Origin: M55B120 sp964426155
GTDB lineage: Bacteria > Actinomycetota > Humimicrobiia > Humimicrobiales > Humimicrobiaceae
DNA: 6,156 nt
Direction: 5' to 3'
NCBI GenBank assembly: GCA_964426155.1
Contig: CAYROY010000093.1
Coordinates: forward strand, 1-6,156
Made by a program: the position numbers and the translations under genes. This document shows, piece after piece, positions 1 to 5,775 of the stretch. Below the pieces are notes generated by a model. That model was not told the DNA's origin. It ran no database searches and saw only the letters and a list, made by a program, of their open reading frames with translations. The stretch's first letter is position 1, and each line of letters begins with the position of its first letter.

Positions 1-39
1 AGAGGTTTAATCAAGAAGCTTGTATATATTACAATAAAT

Positions 40-528
40 CTAATATTTTTTCAAAGCCCTTTTTATTTCAATCTCATGTTCCTTTTCAATAATATCTTCA
101 CGTTTGTCCCTCTTGCTTTTACCTTTTGCAAGTGCGATTTCTACTTTGACTATATTTTTTGAAAAGTACAGCTTAAGCGGTATCAATGTAAGACTTTTAT
201 CAGTAAGTTTACCCTGAAGACGGTCAATTTCTCTCCTGTGCATAAGTAGTTTCCTGGTCCTTTTGGGATCAAGTTCTTCCGTTCTGCTTTTCTCATAAGG
301 GGAGATATGCATATTGAAAAGAAAGAGCTCGCTGCCTCTTATCCTGGCATAGCTGTCCCTTAGATTTACCCTATGATCTCTTGCAGATTTTACTTCACAG
401 CCCCATAATTCTATACCGGCTTCAAATCTGTCAAGTATTAAAAAATCTCTTCCTGCTTTTTTATTGGTAGCAATAAGGCTGCTCCCGGAAGAGCCCTTCT
501 TCTTTTTCTTCTTTTTGCCCGGGCTCAA
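40..528 (-). CDS. smpB: SsrA (tmRNA)-binding protein SmpB
   Basis: SmpB binds tmRNA and brings it to ribosomes stalled on broken messages, allowing trans-translation and tagging of the incomplete protein. The 162-residue product shows the family hallmarks: FEAGIELWGCEVKSAR (35-50), NMHISPYE (72-79), DPKRTRKLLMHRREID (87-102), and the tail motif GKSKRDKRE (136-144) preceding the helix that enters the mRNA channel. The start is TTG 528, supported by GAGGAG 6 nt upstream; no in-frame ATG exists before the conserved core. The TTG overlaps the ctpA TGA as TTGA. Unusual features are seven consecutive lysines at 5-11 followed by a Gly/Ser linker, and Gly26-Arg27 where most SmpB proteins, E. coli included, have Arg-His. 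It ends with TAG, the only stop in the window read by RF1 alone. The tmRNA gene is not in the window. Confidence 0.96.
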   Translation of the reverse strand: MSPGKKKKKKKGSSGSSLIATNKKAGRDFLILDRFEAGIELWGCEVKSARDHRVNLRDSYARIRGSELFLFNMHISPYEKSRTEELDPKRTRKLLMHRREIDRLQGKLTDKSLTLIPLKLYFSKNIVKVEIALAKGKSKRDKREDIIEKEHEIEIKRALKKY

Positions 529-1787
529 CTTCTGCTCCTCATTATTTCTTTGACTTTATCAACCGCACTCTCAAGCTGCAAATCTTCGGTGTCTTCAACT
601 GTCAGCTCTATTTCAATATCAGGTTTTAAGCCAACGCCTTCTATAGAAACCCCTGAGGGTAGAAAATACTTAGCCGAAGTAAACTTTATCCCGGACCCAT
701 CAGAGAGCTCATGGATTACCTGCACAGTACCCTTTCCAAAACTTTTCTCCCCTATCAGTGTGGCCCTTCCGCTATCCCTTAAGGCGCCTGCCACCAGTTC
801 TGAGGCGCTTGCAGAAAACCCGTTTATTAGGACTACCATAGGTATTTCGGTATACTTGCCTTTTTTTGCCAGATACTCATCAACCCTTTCGCTGTTTTCC
901 GTCCTCCCCCTGACTGTTACAATCAGACCGCTGTCCATAAAAAGATCGCATACCTCGACCGCATCATCCAGGGTCCCTCCCGGATTATTTCTGAGGTCAA
1001 ATATAATTGACTCTGCCCCATCGCTGACAAGCCTGTCTATTTCAGAATCAAGATAATCAGCGCCGCCATCCTGGAAACCTATATACTGTATGTATCCAAT
1101 ATTTTCTTCTATTATCTCTGCAAAGAGATTTGGGACGTAGAAGCGTTCCCTTATAATATCCACCTCAAATTCACTGTCATCTGCCGGCCGATAAAAAGTT
1201 ATATTTACGCTGGTACCTTCCTCGCCCTTTATCATGGCTACTACGCTTTCTAAAACCATGTCACTTAAATCAATGCCTTCTACTTTTATTATCCTATCAT
1301 CTTTTTCTATTCCGGCACTGGCAGCCGGAGTATCTGGAAGCGTCTGCACCACTACTATGCTCCCGTCCTCCTGCTGAGTGACAATCACACCTATCCCGCT
1401 CATGGTCCCGCTGTATGAATCAACTATCCTTTGATAATCTTCTACTGTAAAATATTCAGCGTGCCTGTCATCGAGATAAGACAGCATACCTTCGATTCCT
1501 GCCTTAAGAAGCTCCTGCCTGCTTAACTCCGAAAATGCATCACCGCTTATATAATCTAGCGCCTCTTCGAAGGGCTTGATGCTGAATCTACTTTTTATTT
1601 CCTCGGAAATATTATCCAGGATCCCGCTCTTTTCTTCCTGGGATACTCCACTAGTTTCCGAACTGTCATCATTTTTTATAAAATAACTTTTGAACAGATC
1701 AAAAGTAATACCCACCCATAATCCAGCAGAAAAAACAATTACCAATACCACTAATGAGACTATTACTTTTATTATTATTTTTTTCAT
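525..1787 (-). CDS. ctpA: Membrane-anchored S41 C-terminal processing peptidase with PDZ domain
   Basis: This protease of the CtpA/CtpB/Prc family cleaves extracytoplasmic proteins, usually near their C-termini. The 420-residue chain starts with a signal anchor (hydrophobic about 4-27), followed by a short acidic Ser-rich linker. A PDZ domain spans about 125-200, including the GIGV loop and the AASAGIEKDDRIIKVEG core. The S41 catalytic core follows, about 228-395. The catalytic set is intact: Ser327 in FSASASE, Lys352 in FGKGTVQ and Gln356, with the same Ser-to-Lys (25) and Lys-to-Gln (4) spacing as B. subtilis CtpB. LRNNPGG (265-271) is the family's conserved strand-loop. The start is ATG 1787 with GGTGA (1796-1792) upstream, 36 nt after the M23 gene. 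The TGA stop overlaps the smpB start. The symbol is by family; the exact paralogue and substrate are not determinable here. Confidence 0.93.
   Translation of the reverse strand: MKKIIIKVIVSLVVLVIVFSAGLWVGITFDLFKSYFIKNDDSSETSGVSQEEKSGILDNISEEIKSRFSIKPFEEALDYISGDAFSELSRQELLKAGIEGMLSYLDDRHAEYFTVEDYQRIVDSYSGTMSGIGVIVTQQEDGSIVVVQTLPDTPAASAGIEKDDRIIKVEGIDLSDMVLESVVAMIKGEEGTSVNITFYRPADDSEFEVDIIRERFYVPNLFAEIIEENIGYIQYIGFQDGGADYLDSEIDRLVSDGAESIIFDLRNNPGGTLDDAVEVCDLFMDSGLIVTVRGRTENSERVDEYLAKKGKYTEIPMVVLINGFSASASELVAGALRDSGRATLIGEKSFGKGTVQVIHELSDGSGIKFTSAKYFLPSGVSIEGVGLKPDIEIELTVEDTEDLQLESAVDKVKEIMRSRS
535..540 (-). promoter_or_regulatory. Ribosome binding site deciding the TTG start of smpB
   Basis: GAGGAG is followed by CAGAAG and then TTG 528. 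The site lies within the last codons of the S41 peptidase gene (Met-Arg-Ser-Arg-Ser-stop). Its strength and near-ideal spacing are the main reason to accept a TTG start and imply translational coupling to ctpA. Confidence 0.82.
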
Positions 1788-1791
1788 CAGG

Positions 1792-1796
1792 TCACC
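1792..1796 (-). promoter_or_regulatory. Ribosome binding site of the S41 peptidase gene
   Basis: GGTGA sits 4 nt before ATG 1787 and matches the 3' half of the AGGAGGTGA consensus. It supports this start, which also gives the expected N-terminal signal anchor. Confidence 0.6.
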
Positions 1797-1823
1797 GCTG
1801 GCATTTTATAAAATTAATGAAAA

Positions 1824-2999
1824 TCATTCCAGGTATTGGAGGGGATTCTGGGCATTTCCGTTTATCCTGACCTCAAAGTGAAGATGCGGCCCCGTGGACC
1901 ATCCGGTGGAGCCGACCAGACCTATTACCTGCCCTCTTCCTACAAACTGGCCCACTGCACATCTTATACTTGAAAGATGGGCATACCATGTCGCAAACCC
2001 GCCTCCGTGATAGACCATTACAGAATAACCGTAGCCTCCAAAATATCCAGCCTGGATCACCTGTCCGCCGTCTCCAGCTTTAACCAGTGTCCCATAAGGT
2101 GCAGCCAGGTCTATTCCTGAATGAAACCTCCTTACCCCGAATATCGGGTGGATGCGCCAGCCAAAACCTGATCTGAGGGAACCTGCAACCGGCCACATGA
2201 ATTTACCCGAGGGAGCCGAACCGTATTTATAACTTTCAAGTATCCTGGTTAACTCGGCTTCCTTTATCTCGAGTTCTTTCTCCATTGCAATAAGAGCATT
2301 CTTATTGGCTCTTGTCTGATAGAGAAGGTCATTCTTTTCTTCATAAAGTTCTTCGATTTCTGAGGTTTTTGCTTCCGCCCTGGAAACAAGCATCCCTATC
2401 TTTTCCTTATGCTCTTTCTGCATCTCCCGCAGGTCTATTATTGATTTCTTTATACTAAGGGTAGCATTTCTTTTTTCCTTTATCTCCAATACGCTGTCTG
2501 TATCCTGTCTGGCAAAAAGGTTCATAAGCTTCATCCTGGATATAAATTCTATAAAATCTTCTGCTTTCAGCAGCATTTCCAGAACATTGCTTCCTCCATT
2601 TTTATATATCTGGGCAACCCTGTTATTGAGTATCTCTATTTTTGCAGAAAGCTCATCCTCTATCTTATTTAGCTCTTCCTCCTTTAACACAAGCTCTATC
2701 GTAGTGCTGTCAACAACTGATTTAGCATCTGCAAGCTGGCCGTTAAGACCGTCAAGCTCTGATAAAGCACCGAGAAGCTGCCCCTCTACCGTCGAGACTT
2801 CATTAATATATTGCTTCTCGGTTTTTTTAACTTCCTCTATTTTTTTCTGTGCCTCTTCTCTTTCTTTCTTGATCTGCTCCAGCTCTTCCTCTATGGACTG
2901 GGCATGCAAGGATTCAGGTCTTGCAAACATCAAGGATCCTGAGATTAAGACCAAAAGGACTATAAAAACTGCTGTAAATCTTTTTATCAGGTTATTCAT
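1824..2999 (-). CDS. Secreted EnvC-like coiled-coil protein with M23 (LytM) peptidase domain
   Basis: This is a probable extracellular peptidoglycan hydrolase, or hydrolase activator, controlled by FtsEX. It has an N-terminal signal peptide (hydrophobic 9-25, likely cut near LHA-QS at about 33). A long charged coiled-coil region follows (about 35-258), interrupted by the helical-hairpin patch NGGSNVLEMLLKAEDFIEFI (134-153) typical of EnvC, PcsB and CwlO families. A LytM domain occupies about 265-391. Its metal-site residues are all visible: His293 and Asp297 in HSGID, His341 in YAHLS, and His372 and His374 in HLHFEV. E. coli EnvC has a degenerate site and only activates amidases, so this protein may cut peptide cross-links itself. 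No obvious autoinhibitory helix separates the coiled coil from LytM. ATG 2999 follows ftsX by 14 nt without a Shine-Dalgarno sequence; later starts would damage the signal peptide. Confidence 0.9.
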   Translation of the reverse strand: MNNLIKRFTAVFIVLLVLISGSLMFARPESLHAQSIEEELEQIKKEREEAQKKIEEVKKTEKQYINEVSTVEGQLLGALSELDGLNGQLADAKSVVDSTTIELVLKEEELNKIEDELSAKIEILNNRVAQIYKNGGSNVLEMLLKAEDFIEFISRMKLMNLFARQDTDSVLEIKEKRNATLSIKKSIIDLREMQKEHKEKIGMLVSRAEAKTSEIEELYEEKNDLLYQTRANKNALIAMEKELEIKEAELTRILESYKYGSAPSGKFMWPVAGSLRSGFGWRIHPIFGVRRFHSGIDLAAPYGTLVKAGDGGQVIQAGYFGGYGYSVMVYHGGGFATWYAHLSSIRCAVGQFVGRGQVIGLVGSTGWSTGPHLHFEVRINGNAQNPLQYLE

Positions 3000-3013
3000 A
3001 AAAAATTAAAATT

Positions 3014-3922
3014 TTAAGTCTTGACGAATCTTCTCAGTGCGATTCCGCTGCTTATGATTCCCAGCAAACCGCCCAGAATTATTATTCCGGCGTATATATA
3101 TATAATAATATGGCCGCTTCCAAGTATTGCCAGTTCCTTTATCCGCATTGTATCCACAATCACCTTTTCTCCCCTTATCAGAAGGAAGTTTCCCAGGAAA
3201 TAAAGAAGCACTACTGCTATAATGCTTCCCAGAAAACCTTCAAAAAACCCTTCGAAAAGGAAGGGTATCCTGACAAACCAGTTAGAGGCTCCAACCAGTT
3301 TCATAACTTCTATCTCTTTTCTCCTGGCGTAGATAGAAAGCCTTATCGTATTGAATATCAGCACCACTGTCGCCAGCAGAAGTAATATTATTATAAGGAA
3401 GGCAACGGTCCCTATGATAGCAGTTATCGAAAAAAGCTTATTTACATAGCTCTGGCCATAAACCACATCGTTTACACCTTCTATATAGCCGCCGTCCTTA
3501 TCCATAAAGCGCAGTGCTACAAGCTCCACTTTTTCCGGATCGTTCATAGTTATCTCAAATGAAGCAGGAAGCGGGTTGCCCTGGATCTCCTTTAATATGT
3601 CACTTCCTTCATTCTGTTCCTTAAAACGTTCAAGCGCCTGCTCTTTTGAAACATATTTAATACCGGACGTTTCTTCCCAGCTGGATATTTCTTCTTTCAG
3701 ATAATCCCTGAGTTCCACAGAAATATTATCCTCCAGATAAACTGCCAGTTCTACCTGGCTTTTTATGGAATTTATTATGCCCTGTATATCAAAGACAAGC
3801 ACTGCAAAAAAACCAACAATAAATAAAGTAATGGCAACAGTTGTTATGGCAGTAAACCCCATAAGGAAGTTCCTCTTAAAACTTGTAAAAGTCTCGCTAA
3901 AGAAATATATGGGTCTTAACAT
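3014..3922 (-). CDS. ftsX: Cell division protein FtsX
   Basis: FtsX is the membrane half of FtsEX. It couples ATP hydrolysis by FtsE to an extracellular partner that acts on septal peptidoglycan. The 302-residue protein has the family layout: a cytoplasmic N-terminus, a first membrane segment at about 22-45, an extracellular domain at about 46-165, and three further membrane segments at about 166-191, 226-249 and 270-293. The cytoplasmic stretch ARRKEIEVMKLVGAS (199-213), after the second segment, is the typical FtsX/MacB-type coupling region expected to touch FtsE. The extracellular domain carries the usual conserved patch NPLPASFEI (116-124). The start is ATG 3922 with GGAG (3933-3930) 7 nt upstream, inside the last codons of ftsE. 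The gene immediately downstream encodes the most likely extracellular partner. Confidence 0.95.
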   Translation of the reverse strand: MLRPIYFFSETFTSFKRNFLMGFTAITTVAITLFIVGFFAVLVFDIQGIINSIKSQVELAVYLEDNISVELRDYLKEEISSWEETSGIKYVSKEQALERFKEQNEGSDILKEIQGNPLPASFEITMNDPEKVELVALRFMDKDGGYIEGVNDVVYGQSYVNKLFSITAIIGTVAFLIIILLLLATVVLIFNTIRLSIYARRKEIEVMKLVGASNWFVRIPFLFEGFFEGFLGSIIAVVLLYFLGNFLLIRGEKVIVDTMRIKELAILGSGHIIIYIYAGIIILGGLLGIISSGIALRRFVKT

Positions 3923-3924
3923 GG

Positions 3925-4611
3925 TCAGTCTCCGTAAACCCCCCTCTTTTGGTCCCTTATTATTTCGCCTTCCTCCAGTTCTACTACCCTCCTTCTCATC
4001 GAGTTTACTATACTCCTGTCATGTGTGGCCATTACTACGGTGGTTCCGACAAGGTTTATCCGTGAAAGTATTTTCATTATCCCGTCTGAAGTAGCCGGGT
4101 CGATATTTCCAGTTGGCTCGTCAGCCAGAAGTATTGGCGGGCGGTTTACAAAAGCCCGGGCTATCGATACCCTCTGCTGTTCGCCGCCTGATAACTGGTG
4201 GGGATATGAATTACACTTTTTGTGAAGACCCACAAGTTTTAATACCTGGGGTACCTGGACTTTTATTTCATATCCCGGCTTACCTATGACCTCCAGCGCA
4301 AAGGCGACATTCTCAAAAGCAGTCTTATTGGGAAGAAGCTTGAAATCCTGAAAGACGCAGCCTATGTTGCGCCTTAATTGCGGTATTCTGCTGTTTTTTA
4401 GATTACATATATTTCTTTTTGCTATAAATATGCTTCCGCTGGTAACTGGAATTTCTTTTATTAAAAGTTTTATAAAGGTTGATTTGCCCGACCCGCTGGG
4501 ACCTACCAGAAATAAGAACTCGCCCTTCTCGATACTAAGATTTATATTTTTAAGGGCCACAGTATCATTTTCATAAACCTTATTAACTTTTCTGAATTCA
4601 ATCATGTTCAT
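3925..4611 (-). CDS. ftsE: Cell division ATP-binding protein FtsE
   Basis: FtsE is the cytoplasmic ATPase of the FtsEX complex, an ABC-type machine that does not transport but transmits ATP-driven shape changes to a cell-wall hydrolase or its activator outside the cell. The 228-residue length is normal for the family. All ABC motifs are present: Walker A GPSGSGKST (37-45), Q-loop Gln88 in FQDFKLLP, signature LSGGEQQR (140-147), Walker B ILLADEP with Asp164 and Glu165, and the switch His197 in ATHD. The frame is the same as that of prfB, whose TAA lies 45 nt upstream, so ATG 4611 and ATG 4605 are the only ordinary start choices. Neither has a well-spaced Shine-Dalgarno sequence; the nearest AGGA is about 15 nt before ATG 4611. 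The TGA stop is 2 nt before ftsX, implying tight translational coupling. Confidence 0.96.
   Translation of the reverse strand: MNMIEFRKVNKVYENDTVALKNINLSIEKGEFLFLVGPSGSGKSTFIKLLIKEIPVTSGSIFIAKRNICNLKNSRIPQLRRNIGCVFQDFKLLPNKTAFENVAFALEVIGKPGYEIKVQVPQVLKLVGLHKKCNSYPHQLSGGEQQRVSIARAFVNRPPILLADEPTGNIDPATSDGIMKILSRINLVGTTVVMATHDRSIVNSMRRRVVELEEGEIIRDQKRGVYGD
3930..3933 (-). promoter_or_regulatory. Ribosome binding site of ftsX, embedded in the ftsE 3' end
   Basis: GGAG is followed by 7 nt and then ATG 3922. It overlaps the final Gly-Asp codons of ftsE, and the ftsE TGA falls between it and the start. This arrangement favours balanced production of the two complex subunits from one message. Confidence 0.75.
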
Positions 4612-4656
4612 AATATGAAAAACTGATCCTGATCCCTGTATAATTTTATGTAGAGT

Positions 4657-5761
4657 TTACTCTGTGGTTAATTTTTTTTCAAGAAAACCTCTGATAAATG
4701 GGCCAATATCTCCATCAAGTACAGCCTGGACGTTCCCAATCTCCACATTGCTCCTGTGATCCTTGACAAGCTGGTAGGGCATCATCACATAGCTCCTTAT
4801 CTGATTGCCCCAGCCGATCTCTTTTTTTTCTCCCCTGAGTCTGTCGATCTCCTCCTGTTTTTTTTCTTCCTCCAGTTTCAGCAGCCTTGACCTGAGTACC
4901 TGCATTGCGGTCTGCCTGTTTAACATCTGCGACCTTTCGTCCTGGCACTGTACAACCGTCCCGGTTGGTATGTGGGTTATCCTTACAGCTGAATCAGTGA
5001 CATTTACATGCTGGCCTCCTGCGCCGCTCGACCTGAAAGTCTCTATTTTGAGATCTTCTTTCTTTATCTTTATATCAATATCATCTTCTACAAGCGGTAT
5101 GACATCTACTGAGGCAAAAGATGTATGTCTTCTTCTTGATGAATCGAAGGGTGATATCCTTACCAGCCGGTGCACACCCTTTTCGCTTTCCAAAAGTCCA
5201 AATACATTTTTACCCGATACCGTAAAAGTAATACTCTTTATTCCTGCTTCTTCGCCGGGCTGCCTGTCTATTATCCTGCTCGAAAAACCTTTCTTTTCTA
5301 TCCATCTGCTGTACATACGGAAAAGCATCTCTGCCCAGTCAGCAGATTCTGTGCCCCCTGCTCCCGGATGTATTGTGACAACTGCAGGATAATCATCATA
5401 TTTGCCGCCCAGCATTGCTCTTTCTTCAAGGTCTAAAAGAGTACTTTCAGCTTTTTTAAGATTTTCTTCAAGGCCTGCAGAAATCTTTTTGTCTTCTTCG
5501 CTCTCAAGTATTTCTATGGCTATCTCTGCATTTTCTAAATAAGCGTTTATGCTTTCGACTTTATCAATAATGTCTGATATTTCAGTGATCTGTTGTGTGA
5601 CCTTTTGTGCCCTGGACCGGTCATCCCAGAATTTTTCTGACAAAGCATCCTTCTGCAAATCCTTGAGCCTTGCCTCCTTGTTATCTATTTCAAAGACAAT
5701 TCCTTAGATAAAGTAGTTTTTTTAATAGATCTTCATATTTTATTTTTAATTCCTCAAGCAT
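4657..5761 (-). CDS. prfB: Peptide chain release factor 2 (RF2), made by +1 programmed frameshifting
   Basis: RF2 recognises UAA and UGA stop codons and triggers peptidyl-tRNA hydrolysis. Translation starts at ATG 5761 behind GGAGGG and runs 23 codons (MLEELKIKYEDLLKKLLYLR, then NCL) to an in-frame TGA at 5692-5690. A +1 shift at CTT (5695-5693) skips T5692 and resumes at GAA 5691, giving a fused product of 367 residues; E. coli RF2 has 365. The joined junction RNCL-EIDNKEARLKDLQ aligns with known RF2 N-termini such as B. subtilis GSL-DLESKEARIAEL. Numbered on the fused protein, the stop-codon-reading SPF tripeptide is at 203-205 and the catalytic GGQ at 248-250, both close to the E. coli positions. 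The residue equivalent to E. coli 246 is Ser. The gene ends with TAA. An annotation starting at TTG 5658 would lose 34 N-terminal residues. Confidence 0.96.
5689..5706 (-). promoter_or_regulatory. prfB: prfB programmed +1 frameshift site (autoregulatory recoding signal)
   Basis: On the minus strand the site reads TAAGGA-ATTGT-CTT-TGA-A. CTT at 5695-5693 is the slippery codon and TGA at 5692-5690 is the in-frame stop. In the RF2 family, low RF2 slows termination at this UGA and the ribosome slips +1, so RF2 sets its own level. The internal Shine-Dalgarno-like element is TAAGGA (5706-5701). Its AGG codon sits three codons before CTT, as in E. coli AGG-GGG-UAU-CUU-UGA, but the second half is AAT instead of GGG. 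The pairing therefore appears to use the UAAGGA half of the anti-SD register. The base after TGA is A rather than the C of E. coli. A second zero-frame stop (TAA) lies two codons beyond the TGA, so read-through cannot produce RF2. Confidence 0.92.
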
Positions 5762-5764
5762 ATA

Positions 5765-5770
5765 CCCTCC
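5765..5770 (-). promoter_or_regulatory. Ribosome binding site that fixes the true prfB start
   Basis: GGAGGG lies just upstream of ATG 5761, with three bases (TAT) between them, in the 14 nt gap after the secA stop. The spacing is short but the match to the anti-Shine-Dalgarno sequence is strong. It supports initiation in the zero-frame leader rather than at any codon in the long main frame. Confidence 0.8.
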
Positions 5771-5775
5771 GGTTC

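Noticed and set aside
1..39. Possible terminator after smpB (TTGTA/TACAA and CAAG/CTTG inverted repeats)
   Set aside because: The stems are only 4-5 bp, A/T-rich and lack a following T-run on the minus strand; the gap is cut by the window edge.
550..1056. 168-codon plus-strand open frame opposite the S41 peptidase gene
   Set aside because: It is antisense to the conserved catalytic core of the protease, has low-complexity Ser/Thr/Pro composition and no recognisable domain.
1787..1804. Five-codon ORF (ATG to TGA) ending in TGATG at the ctpA start, a possible coupling leader
   Set aside because: No ribosome binding site precedes its ATG, and so short a frame is expected by chance.
2587..3009. 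140-codon plus-strand frame opposite the M23 gene
   Set aside because: Its Ser/Phe/Leu richness is what the reverse of a Glu/Lys-rich coiled coil produces, so it is a shadow.
4651..4662. Inverted repeat AGAGT-AA-ACTCT at the prfB stop codon as a terminator
   Set aside because: The 4-5 bp stem is weak, has a tiny loop and no T-tract, and the operon clearly continues into ftsE.
4715..4948. 77-codon minus-strand frame inside prfB
   Set aside because: It is an out-of-frame reading of RF2 coding sequence with no motif of its own.
4805..5392. 195-codon plus-strand open frame opposite prfB
   Set aside because: It lies wholly antisense to well-supported RF2 coding sequence, has Ser/Leu/Phe/Ile/Pro-rich shadow composition and resembles no family I know.
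5690..5761. prfB as a disrupted gene (frameshift pseudogene)
   Set aside because: The interruption is exactly at CTT-TGA with an upstream SD-like element and both halves match RF2, which is the known programmed frameshift rather than decay.
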